Source of the DNA: Hymenopellis radicata | Taxonomy: Eukaryota > Basidiomycota > Agaricomycetes > Agaricales > Physalacriaceae | NCBI GenBank assembly: GCA_015501595.1 | Contig: JADNRX010000016.1 | Span: forward strand, 124,001-188,000 | DNA length: 64,000 nucleotides | Reading direction: 5' to 3' | Shown: positions 35,784 to 45,670 of the stretch, piece after piece | Layout of the letters: each line of letters starts with the position of its first letter | Numbering within the stretch: position 1 is the first letter of the stretch | Made by a program: the position numbers and the translations under genes | Notes under the pieces: generated by a model | The model's database searches: none | Told to the model about the DNA's origin: nothing | The model's input: only the letters and a program-made list of their open reading frames with translations

Positions 35784-37505
35784 ATGAGCGAAATTTCTCG
35801 GGCGTCGAAGCAGTCGGCGCCGACCCACACGTCGAGACAGTCGGCACCCTCGCATGTGTCGAGACAGTCGGCACGCTTGCGACAGGAAATCCCCGCATTC
35901 ACGGAGAGCGACCTGCCGCAGCGCACACGGCGACGACAGCCCCATACAGCTGGGGATGTCCCGCTACCTCCTAGCTTGGACGACATGGATGACGCTGGCG
36001 GTGCGCAGGCCTTCCAGCCCCCATTCACGTCAACCGAGCCAGCGCGGTCCCAGTCTGGGCCGCCACCATCATTATCCAACGTCGCATCGAGTCCGCCGCC
36101 TAAGGTTACACCTATGCGGCAGGCCCGTGGCGACTACTATCTGCCACCCGATAGTCGATTTGACACGGCAACCACGTCAAATCGATGGTCGGACATTCCT
36201 GGGGCGGCGCAAGCGAAAGCAAGTGTCAGTCCCAGGGCAGCAGTATTCGACGGCGCAAGGGACGCTCCTGCGAACATTGCCAAATTTGAGGCTAATGCGC
36301 GTGAGGGGCGTCGAGTGCCCGATTTACCACCTCAGGTTGTGACACGCCTCGAGAGGTATGTCGAATCATTTCGCAGCCATGCTGCGCGAGGTGATTTGGC
36401 TGACCCAAATACCAGTTTTGACCAAACGATGCACGCGGTCCAGCAACATCTGTCTCTTCCTCGCCAGGATGACGAGTCAGACTCGCAGTACGCGCGTCGC
36501 ATCAAGGCGATGGAACGTTCAAAGACGGAGAAGCCGGCGAGTATTATTCGCCCGGCGTCATCAATGTCAACTACAGCTTCGCGATCTTCAGGTCCGACGG
36601 CGCGCTCTTCTGCTTCGGTGAAGGCGTGGCATCAGGACGTGTTCGAGCGTGGAGTCCTACAGATGATTCACAATGGACATATGATTGAGTACAACACTAG
36701 TACAGTACCCAAGCAAGATGTCGTGTTAGAGATAATTGATGGTAATACAATGGCCTATATTGCCTCGAAACCGACCATTCAAGTAAAGATTCCTGATCTG
36801 GATGATGCTAGATGTGCACCGTTTCTCGAGCGATTTCCGTCACCTACTCGGGAGCTTGAGGAATGGGTCGACAAGGATGAGCCAAGTCTGAAGCACGCTG
36901 AGCCTGTTATACAGCTCCCGGCGCCTCCGGCGGTGCAAGCTGTGAAGGAGCCTGAATCCTTCCTGGCACGCAAGATGCGGGAGAGGCATGAAGCAGCAGA
37001 TGCGGCGCGCGCCAAGCATGCTGATGTGTTACCAGCGGAGAATATTAAACCCGAGCTAGCACACATTGAGGTGGCAAAACCGCTGCCAGAGAAATTGCCG
37101 GCGCCACGGTCTGACGTGTTCGGACGACGTGGCGTGCTGGTCGAGGACGAGGTTGAGATCCCGATATTGAGGGAGATCAAGACTGAAGTGCCGGACTCAC
37201 CGGTTCAGGTACGGATGACGCGTATTGTGGAAGAGACGCGTACCACCGTGCAGAGACCGCGGCGCACGAGTGTTCATATTCGGGCGGCCACGGAGGCTGC
37301 CTCACCTCGGAAGACAAACATGTCTGAAAAGACATCGGGACGTCGACCACAGAGGACAGATCTGGCCGTGCCCGCGGGGAGTTCAAGACGGGTAAACACC
37401 CGAACTCAGCACTCACCTGTAATAACACGGCATAAAGCAGTGCCGGTACATACAGAGCGTACCCGTGCGTGCCCTGCCCATACCACCACTGTCTCCAGAT
37501 CCTGA
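35784..37505 (+). CDS. retrotransposon gag N-terminal ORF
   Basis: 573 codons from ATG 35784. The start holds a repeated SAPxHxSRQSA motif (three near-copies within 30 residues), followed by a proline/serine-rich region and a coiled, charged central part (LEEWVDKDEPSLKHAEP, FLARKMRERHEAADAARAKH). No enzyme motif. The composition and position fit the disordered N-terminus of a basidiomycete gypsy-like gag. It ends in a TGA at 37503-37505, while the coding signal continues in the next frame. Confidence 0.65.
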   Translation: MSEISRASKQSAPTHTSRQSAPSHVSRQSARLRQEIPAFTESDLPQRTRRRQPHTAGDVPLPPSLDDMDDAGGAQAFQPPFTSTEPARSQSGPPPSLSNVASSPPPKVTPMRQARGDYYLPPDSRFDTATTSNRWSDIPGAAQAKASVSPRAAVFDGARDAPANIAKFEANAREGRRVPDLPPQVVTRLERYVESFRSHAARGDLADPNTSFDQTMHAVQQHLSLPRQDDESDSQYARRIKAMERSKTEKPASIIRPASSMSTTASRSSGPTARSSASVKAWHQDVFERGVLQMIHNGHMIEYNTSTVPKQDVVLEIIDGNTMAYIASKPTIQVKIPDLDDARCAPFLERFPSPTRELEEWVDKDEPSLKHAEPVIQLPAPPAVQAVKEPESFLARKMRERHEAADAARAKHADVLPAENIKPELAHIEVAKPLPEKLPAPRSDVFGRRGVLVEDEVEIPILREIKTEVPDSPVQVRMTRIVEETRTTVQRPRRTSVHIRAATEAASPRKTNMSEKTSGRRPQRTDLAVPAGSSRRVNTRTQHSPVITRHKAVPVHTERTRACPAHTTTVSRS

Positions 37506-37773
37506 TCCAAGTGACTCTGACAGCGATGGTGGTGGAGATACCGGTAATGGTAATGGTGCTGGTCCTGGACGAGGATTAGGCAAGCCAGGCCGCGACGTGC
37601 CTGTTCCGGGAGACGGTTTGCCACCTCCAAGAGCAGGTGGTGATGGTGATGGTGACGATGATGGCGGAGATGATGGAGATGATGGTCCGGATGATGACAG
37701 AAATGTTAATCAGAACGGCCACCCTCCAGTCAACCGTTACGCCAAGCGTCTTCGTCGTTCGAGTCGGTTATGA
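37465..37773 (+). CDS. gag continuation in a second frame (Asp/Gly-rich)
   Basis: 103-codon frame overlapping the end of the previous ORF. It is proline-rich, then an Asp/Gly-rich stretch (GGDGDGDDDGGDDGDDGPDD), ending in a basic RYAKRLRRSSRL. Its stop TGA overlaps the ATGA of the next gag frame. Either a one-base frame loss in an old gag or a natural overlap; I cannot tell. Confidence 0.5.
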   Translation: MRALPIPPLSPDPDPSDSDSDGGGDTGNGNGAGPGRGLGKPGRDVPVPGDGLPPPRAGGDGDGDDDGGDDGDDGPDDDRNVNQNGHPPVNRYAKRLRRSSRL

Positions 37774-37985
37774 ATGAGGTCAAGCCGGAGATGAAAGATG
37801 AGTTCATTTATGTACCTCCAGTACGTGAGACTGGAGTGTCAGTACTGGACGCGATTTTCTTTGAAATAGAAGACATGGTCGTCGCACGTCTCTACCGCGT
37901 GCTGAACGACCGTGATCGTGACCTCGCAAAAATAATTGCGCGTAATGTTGACGCTGCACCTAAATTCACGGGGGCTACGAATGAC

Positions 37986-37993
37986 ATTACGGT
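37986..37993. repeat. ATTACGGT target-site duplication of the hAT MITE, left
   Basis: 8-bp duplication; the second copy is 38629..38636. Confidence 0.9.
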
Positions 37994-38628
37994 TAGGGAT
38001 CCGAACCGTAACCGTATACGGTTACGGCCGTATACTTTACGGCGCCATACGGCACACACTAGATCCCGACCCGTAACCGTAAGAAGTGTGCTATCAGACC
38101 TTACGGTACGGTACGGTGCTTGTTACGGGCTTGTTACGGGTTATACGGCTGTAATCCTGACTGACCTGCTTGTCACCACTCTGCCCGTTCATGCCAAGCA
38201 CCGACACATCGTACCCAAGTCTCCTAGGCATCGTATACCTCCAGAGAGTCCCAGTGGATCATTTTCTGCCTTTAGAGCCTGTCGGGAAGGTGCTGCAGGA
38301 CGGTAAGTGGTTGGCGATGCCTACGAGGAGGTAAATTTAACACATGAACAGCCATACTATGCTCTCTAAGCTTGTTTGCATGGTGCTGATGGTCAGAGGG
38401 AGCAAAACAAATGTAAGATCAATGCCATTATTCAATATGTTCGACTGTTAATCCTATGGCCCGTATGACGGCCGTATACGGCCCTATCTATATGGCGCAC
38501 ATACGGTATATGTGACAGTCGTACCCGTAACCGTATATGGCACGACGAAGGCCTGTACGGGACGGTTGCGGGGAACCGTATAACCCGTCACCGTAAGCCG
38601 TATCATACGGTTACGGTGCGGATCCCTA
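37994..38628. mobile_element. hAT-type MITE nested in gag
   Basis: 635 bp bounded by TAGGGATCCG and its exact inverse CGGATCCCTA, with the inverted repeats continuing imperfectly (…ACCGTAACCGTAT). Flanked by the perfect 8-bp duplication ATTACGGT. An 8-bp duplication with termini starting (C/T)A.GG is the hAT signature. Both ends are packed with CCGTA/TACGG units in both orientations, as expected for subterminal transposase-binding repeats. The only ORF-like content is a shadow of flanking gag. Confidence 0.85.
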
Positions 38629-38636
38629 ATTACGGT
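38629..38636. repeat. ATTACGGT target-site duplication of the hAT MITE, right
   Basis: Exact second copy; leaving out the element plus one copy keeps the gag frame open. Confidence 0.9.
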
Positions 38637-38792
38637 GTTTGATAGATGGGCTCGCGACATGATACGGTGGTTGGATCAGACAGGTGCACATGGACCTCCA
38701 ATTCGTGAGGATACCAGAGCGCCATCTGAGGCTGATTTAACGCGCATTACATTGTTAGCCCAAGGCCTGTCTGATGATGCGTTAGAGCACTA

Positions 38793-39407
38793 CAGTCATC
38801 CACCACTCAACGGGACAGCACCACTCAACAGGACAAGCACCCGGAAGTGCCGGAATCAGCTGTTATTTACACCGGAGTCTTCACATTTTGAGTTATAATA
38901 GCATACCTGTTATTTAGGTAGGTCTCCGAGTACGAATGCATGAGCTGTCCGTTGAGCAATTGGTATAATTCGGTGCAAGTTGGACTGAAGGAGCCTTTAT
39001 GAAATTTCTGGGCTATCTTCGCACCTGGGGGATGAATAAAATTCATTTCATATTCATTACTGAATGTTCTGTCATTGCTGCAGGCCTTTGAGAGCCGTCT
39101 CGAGCTGAAAGTACACTAGATGGACGTCGAGGCAGATGTGACCAGATGTGACGCTCAGTCAAAATCCGTCCTAAAAAGGATAATCATGTCACTGTCCTGT
39201 TGAGTGGTGTGCCTCGGATAACAAGATCTTGCACTGATGGTGTTCTAGCACACCGCATACACATATTTTTCCATTACTTTGAGATGTACATATACTTAAT
39301 AGACACCCATTCATAATATAGCCTACTCAAAAAAGAAAAATTCGAGGCAGAAACTATCTTCGGAGTCCGATCCATATTTGGCTGTCCTGTTGAGTGGTGG
39401 AAGACTG
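38793..39407. mobile_element. Tc1/mariner-type MITE nested in gag
   Basis: 615 bp starting CAGTCATCCACCACTCAA and ending with the inverse TTGAGTGGTGGAAGACTG (two mismatches over about 26 bases), flanked by TA on both sides (38791-38792 and 39408-39409). TA duplication with CAGT termini is the Tc1/mariner pattern. The unit CACTCAAC(A/G)GGACA occurs twice at the left end and twice inverted toward the right end (about 39191-39209 and 39381-39399). No transposase ORF. Confidence 0.82.
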
Positions 39408-39958
39408 TACCGGCGGACTACTAATACATACAAAGCTGCAGCAAACTATAGCATCTCCTTTATCGAGGTGCTTCATAGTTTGTTTGTGCAGTTTGTGGAT
39501 GATGACTCGCTACGCATGACTGCATTGCATTGCATTTTGATTCAGCGCAATATGTAGTCAGTGATGGAGTACGTGGGCTATTCTACTACATGATTAGCCT
39601 GGCAAGCTTAATGCCATCGCCGCCAGATGTATATCGATTTCACTCGATTTTGTACAATGCGCTGCCGCAGTATATTTGCCGACAGATGCGGCTCGAGGGT
39701 GTTACTCCCGAGCGTACTGCCTCTCTCAATGTGATCATGCAGAGAGCATTGGCGTTGGAACAGAGCTTGAAGTCTGAGTGTGAGGATGTGCTCTCAGAGT
39801 TACATCCACACGCTCAGATAATCGTACAGGAAACACACATGTTACCAACAACGGAGGTACATGATGTTGTTCCAGCACCTGAACCTCATCATGAGTGATC
39901 ACTCCAACATGATTCTCACCCAACTGCACCGACTGCACCTGGGACTCAGAAGCTTGTT

Positions 39959-40153
39959 GTGCGCGAGTCAAATATGAAAACATGCTATGCATGTGGACGA
40001 GAGGGACATTTCTCAAGGGATACTGTTTGCCCATTGTATAGGTTAAATAAGGACCGCCCTGATGAGAAGATGTATCGCATCATGGCTGATGACGAGCCTC
40101 AGCATTGGGGTGGATCCCTGGATGCTGCGGATGACAAAGTCGACCCGCCTTGA
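39959..40153 (+). CDS. gag zinc-knuckle segment
   Basis: Same frame as the preceding gag block, separated from it only by the TGA at 39896-39898. Contains CYACGREGHFSRDTVC, a CCHC knuckle with an unusual six-residue gap before the last Cys, then an acidic tail ending DDKVDPP. CCHC knuckles bind nucleic acid in retrotransposon nucleocapsids. Nothing coding follows before the right LTR. Confidence 0.65.
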   Translation: MRESNMKTCYACGREGHFSRDTVCPLYRLNKDRPDEKMYRIMADDEPQHWGGSLDAADDKVDPP

Positions 40154-40541
40154 GTTGGACTGATGCGAACTCATGACTGGGAGGATGTACACACAAAATT
40201 CGGCAAACATTCAACCAAGGAAGAAGCTGGAGGGTCTAGTCGCCTAACAAAGCCAAGGCCCAGCCAGTCTATTCCTAGGAAGGACACAATCTCAGATAAG
40301 AAGGGCAGGACCGGGGCTTCAGCTGAGGGGGAGCGTTCCGCTCACCTAAAGTATTGATACACCAGGAGGGTCTTGATGACAAGGCGCGACAAGCGAAGAC
40401 AAAGGGACAGGATGTGGTGATGGCAGGCACCGGAGCTACATCCTTCGAGATGGGAGGTGCGTCAGACAATGCGCCTGCCGAGCTCTCGTCCGCTGAGTCG
40501 GGAAACGCGTTAGTCAAGACCTTCATCGATGATTCGGTCTT

Positions 40542-40552
40542 GAGGGGGAGAG
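40542..40552 (+). other. polypurine tract of the retrotransposon
   Basis: GAGGGGGAGAG immediately precedes the right LTR, where plus-strand DNA synthesis is primed. Confidence 0.7.
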
Positions 40553-40769
40553 TGTAACGGGGTATTTCCCGATATGGACATTATGCGCACGGACCTTATG
40601 TTGATCGCGTGTCCGTGATCTTTCCTTAGACTCACACTACGACTATTGGCTTTGTTTTCTTCCCGTTCTTACGCTTACGGGTCCCCGAGGTCCCATTTGG
40701 ACTCAATTATATTGCTTTATCGTGTTCACGCGGACCTTCCGGACTTCGACAGTGTACCTACGGGTTACA
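40553..40769 (+). repeat. right LTR (217 bp)
   Basis: 216 of 217 bases match the left LTR. Followed directly by ATACC (40770..40774), the second target-site copy. Confidence 0.93.
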
Positions 40770-41613
40770 ATACCATCGCGGTAAAGCCGTGTTTTGCACT
40801 TTTGCAGGTGTATATGGACCTTCCGGGGACTGTTCTGGACGATTCTGTCATCCTTGAACTCACAGAATTGGCCGTTGACATGGTAATTATCAGCAATGAC
40901 CTTTATTCATATAACAAGGAGTAGGTCTCTTCTCCTTCGTCGATTGTGTTTTTCTTAAATTTCGTGTAACCTTAAGACAAGCCGTAGGAGATGAGAATCT
41001 CAACCTCGTCACTATTGTGATGCATCAGTTGCACATAGACATGGCTGCTGCACTCAATTGGATTTCTGATCTTCACGCTGACATTGTCAATCGGTTCCTT
41101 CGCGTGTGGACAAATATTCCCACCTATGGCGGACCGTTGGATCGAGATGTGCGCATCTACGTTGATGGGCTCGCGAACTGGGTACGAGGAAATGACTGCT
41201 GGTGTTTTGAGGTCTGTTTCCGTTCCATGTACAAGTACGCGCGCTAACGCCAGCCAATAGTGTGAGCGTTATTTTGGGTCATCTGGTGCTGAGATTTCCC
41301 GTACGCGCGAGGTCAAATTACTGCCAAAATGCGTATAACTTCATAATCATCATCTATTTGTTCCGTTGACTCCGCATATCCTGACCCGTCTGCGGGCTTT
41401 ATGCCTTCCCGACACGTCAAGCCGTTCGACATGACTTGGCTGGGCATCACCCTCATGCGTATTTTCACCCCTCCGGGGTACTCAAATCTCCATTGACGTG
41501 CTTCCTTTGATCCTTTTTGACTTTGAAGCCCACGCTCGTTTCGGCACAGGATAGAGATAAGGCTTGCATTCCGGCTCTCACGATGTTCCCAACTTACTCT
41601 CGCCCATCTCAAG

Positions 41614-43906
41614 ATGTCCGCAATGTCAAATGACGAAGGCCTACTGGCGAGCCTTGGATACAAGCAAGGTTCCGGAACTCACCTCTCGATCACCCCCGTC
41701 AACGCTAACTTACTGTCAGAACTCAAGCGGCAGTTCTCACTTCTACAAATGTTTGGGCTCGGATTCGGCATGATAGGCGTTGTTTCGACCATGTCGTAGG
41801 TCCCGCACGTATTAACGTGTCTACTCGATAATGCCAACTCTTGGATAGAACGGTGTTGGTGTACTCGATACCCAATGGAGGGACCTCTGCGATGGTCTGG
41901 GGTGTAAGCATCTATCGATGAACGGCGGGGCGAAGTGCTAAAACCAGCATCAGTGGGCACTCTGCTCTGTATTCCTCACCTGTATTGGTCTTGCCTTGTC
42001 AGAACTCGCCTCTCTTGCTCCGACGTCGGGTGGCTTGTACTATTGGACTTTCGCGCTGTCCTCGGAGAAATGGCGTTGTTTTCTTTGCTGGACTGTTGGT
42101 TGTGCGTCTCGCTTTCATGCCATTCCTCGAGCTACTACTGATGTAAACGCATGGCAGATTCAAATACTATCAGCAACGTCGCAAGCATAGCTAGCGTGAA
42201 CTGGGGATGCGCCGTGCAGATCATGGCGGCTGTGAGCATCGGATCCGATTCGACTTTTGCGCCAACTGTTGGACAGACATAGTACGCGTTGAGCTTCTCA
42301 ATTTATCTTGGTATCCTTACTTTCCGGGTTCATTCCCTAGCGGAGTATTTTGCGCCTTGGTGGTATTCAATTCACTTGTCAACTCCATCGACCCCAAGAT
42401 TATTGCACGTCTCCAAGCGTCTTTCATCGCCATGAATATATTGTGGGCCATCCTCCATCTCTACGATCTCCTCCGCCATTCATGTCTGCAGAGTGTTCAT
42501 CGCTCTGATAATAGTCTTCCCAGTGTCGACTCCGAGGACCTCTATGAACACCGCCAAGTTCGCACTAGGCGACTTCACGAACTGTTCGCGATGTGCTAGT
42601 CCCAGTTCCTAGGCAAAATAACTGATAGTAGCTTCTCTAGTATCCGGATGGCCCGACGGTTTCGCCTTCATTTTGAGCTTTCTAGCTCCCCTGTGGAGTT
42701 TAGGATGCTTCGATGCACCCGTGCATATGAGCGAGGAAGCCACAAACGCGAGCATCGCTGTGCCTGTAACGATTATGTCGATGACTCTGTCTGCCCTCGT
42801 ATGTGGCTGGGGTAAGTTTAGATTCCAGGTCCAACACAGAGGCTGACCGGGCTGTAGCACTGAATGTGGTTATGGCCTTCTGCATGGGCACGGACTATAC
42901 TGCGATACTGAGTAGTCCCATCGGACAGCCGATGGCTACTGTAAGCTGAGCGCGCAAGAAGTACTAGTTGATGATATGGTTGACACTACCAATAGATCCT
43001 GTTCAATTCGCTGGGAAAAAACGGAACTCTGGCGATTTGGTCTTTCGTTATCGTCATACAGTACGTGCTGGCCGCCGTGTACTGGTCCTTACCTGACGTT
43101 TCCCTCATGAACAGGTTCATGGTTTGTGCCAATTCAGTACGCGCTTCCTGGTCTCCTTGCAAACAATTTGTGGACTATTGAACTATCCTAACTTGAAGAT
43201 GACGCCCTGTTCTCGACAGGCGAGCGCTATTAGCTCCTCTCCGCCTCGCAACCGATGAACTTGTCTTTCAGATCTTCGCATTCTCCAGAGACGGAGGCCT
43301 CCCCTTCTCCCGGTGGATTTACTTCGTCAATCCCGGCACCGGCACGCCCACGCATGCCGTATGGACATGTGGTGCCCTCGTCCTCCTACTAGGCGCTATA
43401 GCCTTTGCAGGCCCATCAGCCATCGGGGCAGTATTTTCGCTCGTGGTTACAAGCCAATATGTATCCTATATGATCCCAATAACGGCGAGGTTCGTGGTCA
43501 AGCGGGAAAAGGAGACAAAGCCAGGCCCGTTTAGCTTGGGTATCCTTGTCAGTATGGGTTTCATTGTGGCACGCTAGAGACTGACTGGCATTATCACCCT
43601 TGAAGAGTCTCCCCGTTGCTGCGGTGGCGGTTGTGTGGATGTTCTTCACCACTGTTGTTTTCATGTTTCCGTTGACTTCAGCTCCGACTGTTGGAAATAT
43701 GAACTATACGGTTGTCGTTCAAGGTGAGGTCCTGCAGTACTCTCCCATGAGTAAATAAACTGATTATCAAAGGTGGTGTCCTCGTCCTGGCGACGATATA
43801 CTTCTACTTACCGAGATATGGGGGAAGACATTGGTTCAAAGGTCCCGTATCGACGCTCGAAGACAGTGTAGAAGAGCTCTTGGAAGGCGAGAACAAGGAA
43901 ATATAG
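41614..43906 (+). CDS. APC-family permease (GABA/amino-acid type) 2
   Basis: Starts MSAMSNDEGLLASLGYKQ. Spliced exons show the family pattern: FGLGFGMIGVVSTMS, SELASLAPTSGGLYYWTF, NWGCAVQIMAAVSIGSD, ARLQASFIAMNIL, MNTAKFALGDFTN, GWPDGFAFILSFLAPLWSLG, APVHMSEEATNASIAVP, MAFCMGTDY, SSPIGQPMATILFNSLG, SRQIFAFSRDGGLPFSRW, and a C-terminal VEELLEGENKEI. The TAG at 42280-42282 falls at the start of an intron (donor at 42283), so it is not a real stop. One exon is only 7 nt (43115..43121), and the intron after 43219 appears to use a GC donor. About 500 residues, twelve helices expected. It is only distantly similar to the permease at 26102-28670. Confidence 0.82.
43115..43121 (+). other. 7-nt microexon in permease 2
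   Basis: GTTCATG between ...CAACAG and GTTTGT completes Gln-Phe-Met at the family's conserved VIQFM position and restores phase on both sides. Confidence 0.6.
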
Positions 43907-44249
43907 CAATCTGCTCAACGCCATACAAAGCTTGTACACTGAACGATGAATGCATAGGGCTGCGAAAACAGTCCAACCTCCAATTGATTGCTGTAGACAG
44001 ATCTGACATGACAGAGTCGAAGGTCAATAATTTTTTTTTGCGGTGACTGCTACAAGGTGACAGCAAGGTGACTATAAACATTCCGAGTTCCCTAGACAAT
44101 CGCGATCTCTTCAGTCGTGACAGAAACGTGAGGAGAGGAACTTACTTTGGTTGTTGGCCGTATATACTTGAGTATGACAGGCGGGTCTGTTGAATAAACT
44201 TAATCAAGTCGGAAACAAGACTAGAAACAAGAGTTTACCGTCTTTGCGA

Positions 44250-45008
44250 TCAGTCGAAAAACCCTAGACCATCAGCACTTTGCAACGCGGCCGACCATGC
44301 GTTCGCCATCTTCGTATATCCCTGGTCATTTGGATGCAAGAAATCCGACATGTCCGAGCTTGTCAGCAGACTGCCCATGTCAACCACCAAGACCTTCTTC
44401 CCCGCATTCCGCCGCGTCTCCACGACACCCGGAACAGCTGCGTTATATGTTGCAATGCGCGACTGCGTGGTATCCAGCGTCGAAAACACGATTTGTGCCA
44501 CGACGAGCACAGCATCCGGAGTCGCGGTGAAGATCTGGTCGATGAGGCTCCCGAGCCTCGTAGGCGCATTCGCCGGGTCAGAATTCAGATTCATATCGTT
44601 TGTGCCGATGTGGAGGAGCACGACGTTGGGGCGTTGCGCCAGCGACGATGTTGTACCTGCATTGGTGGAGATTTGGGAAATGGTGAAGCCGCTGTGACCT
44701 TCGTTGTCGTTGTCGGCCATGGTTCCGGCCTTAATGGAGCCAATCATGTCGACTGTGTTGGATTGACTGTCGAGGAGACCATGGAGAACGTTACGGTAGC
44801 TGTTACCGTCGGAACTTCCGATACCGAAAGTAATCGAATCTACGGAGGTTGAGGAGCAAGTCCAAGTAGCAAACAAGTACGTACCGCCTAAGGGCAGAAT
44901 TGTCAAATTTCTGCCGGTCTGCCTCGCTGTAAGAGGATTGATGACAAGGGACTGGCCTAAGTGAAGGGTGGCGAAGAGCGCGAGAATGAGTTGAAAGGGC
45001 TTCGTCAT
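44250..45008 (-). CDS. secreted GDSL/SGNH hydrolase
   Basis: Two exons (44885..45008, 44250..44839) give 237 residues. The signal peptide is MTKPFQLILALFATLHLGQS. The intron lies inside the catalytic block, so the spliced product reads LPLGDSITFGIGSSDGN with the nucleophile Ser. Block III is HIGTNDMNL and the acid/base is in DFLHPNDQGY, so Ser, Gly, Asn and His of the SGNH fold are all present. Such enzymes deacetylate polysaccharides or cleave esters outside the cell. The first ATG at 45008 is chosen because it begins the signal peptide; the open frame further upstream lacks an ATG. Confidence 0.88.
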   Translation of the reverse strand: MTKPFQLILALFATLHLGQSLVINPLTARQTGRNLTILPLGGTYLFATWTCSSTSVDSITFGIGSSDGNSYRNVLHGLLDSQSNTVDMIGSIKAGTMADNDNEGHSGFTISQISTNAGTTSSLAQRPNVVLLHIGTNDMNLNSDPANAPTRLGSLIDQIFTATPDAVLVVAQIVFSTLDTTQSRIATYNAAVPGVVETRRNAGKKVLVVDMGSLLTSSDMSDFLHPNDQGYTKMANAWSAALQSADGLGFFD

Positions 45009-45670
45009 GAGGTAGTAATGTGCAGAGCCCAATGTTCCTCATAGAATATATACCGGAGAGTCTTGAAATTGAAATCATACTGTCGTCGGCGAAATCGGCG
45101 AAGCAAGTGGGAGGGGACAAGCTCGGAGGCAAAGTATATCAGGTGAGGCTGACAGCTGCGTGCGACTTGAGACTGGTGTTCATGCCTTGCATGGTACTGC
45201 TTGAACAGCTCGTTCAGATTAATCTATACGCGAAGTTTGACAAACCAAAAAACAACCATCCAGTGAGGAGACTGTATTTCTTAGCTTGCAGAGTCTTGGC
45301 TTCCCGAAGAACTCGCCAAAGCGGAAGAAACATCAAATAAAACTAACTGGCTGCAATCAGATGACGTCGACGTCGCTCAGTCCGTTGGCATTACCAACAA
45401 ATGCTGACTTGCCTCGTTCTATTCTCCGAAGATTGTACAAATTCACAGTCCTGTCTGTGGAGCGGGCTCACAACATATCGCCGTTGATAATGACAGAACG
45501 ATGGCAAGTCCTCGGGACCGGGTGCTAGCAGAGCGGTTAGGAAGAACAATACCATAGAAACTAAGGAATGGATGTTGAGACAATTAATGCATGACTGTCG
45601 TCCTAGTAGATGATCGTGGTCTTCGATCACGTCTGATCACGTGGTGGCCCTGTTTCGACTTTCGACCACC
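45009..45670. other. no gene recognised
   Basis: Divergent intergenic region; short ORFs only. Confidence 0.45.

Larger units (their letters stand above)
37770..39898 (+). pseudogene. gag capsid region, split by two MITEs and a 5-bp duplication
   Basis: Starts MNEVKPEMKDEFIYVPPV. The capsid-like core continues over three blocks: 37770-37993, 38637-38792 and 39408-39898. The reading frame resumes exactly when each inserted element and one target copy are left out. After the second insertion a GCATT triple repeat near 39523-39537 shifts the frame; one unit fewer would keep it. The last block (MISLASLMPSPPDVYRFH, LPQYICRQMRLEGVTPE) is a Retrotrans_gag-type pattern. A single in-frame TGA at 39896-39898 precedes the zinc-knuckle segment. 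Confidence 0.7.
35308..40769 (+). mobile_element. non-autonomous LTR retrotransposon with gag only (TR-GAG-like)
   Basis: A 5,462-bp element with two 217-bp LTRs, 5-bp target duplication ATACC, a purine-rich tract (GAGGGGGAGAG) directly before the right LTR, and gag-type ORFs ending in a zinc knuckle. No protease, reverse transcriptase, RNase H or integrase motif is visible in any frame between the zinc knuckle and the right LTR (only about 400 bases), so it cannot move itself. The LTRs differ at one base (35428 A, 40673 G), which points to a recent insertion. Two MITEs sit inside its gag region. It must have used proteins of an autonomous relative. The primer-binding site after the left LTR is not obvious. 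Confidence 0.9.
34622..41338 (+). pseudogene. sesquiterpene synthase interrupted by an LTR retrotransposon
   Basis: Exons 34622..34787, 34840..34878, 34954..35098 and 35147..35307 lie before the insertion; 40775..40920, 40977..41211 and 41261..41338 after it. The protein begins MADIYHLPDVLKAWPWPRSINP, the class I fungal sesquiterpene synthase opening. It has an aspartate-rich motif that reads VIEEYSD (the first Asp replaced by Glu), the PAGEWVGGEFVRQFW region, the NSE motif NDLYSYNKE and the FECERYFG C-terminal element. These enzymes ionise farnesyl diphosphate with Mg2+. The retrotransposon sits inside an exon with ATACC duplicated. Independently, an extra A near 35294-35295 shifts the frame just before the insertion. 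So the gene is inactive here, though otherwise well preserved, suggesting recent loss. Confidence 0.88.

Noticed and set aside
32536..41338. A terpene biosynthetic gene cluster linking the AATase-like gene and the terpene synthase
   Set aside because: Only two genes, with no P450 or shared regulation visible; neighbours are permeases and a zinc-finger gene. Proximity alone is not enough.
42280..42282. In-frame TAG in permease 2, first read as a premature stop
   Set aside because: A GTACGC donor one base later and a CCCTAG acceptor at about 42340 remove it and restore a conserved GQTYGVFCALVV join.
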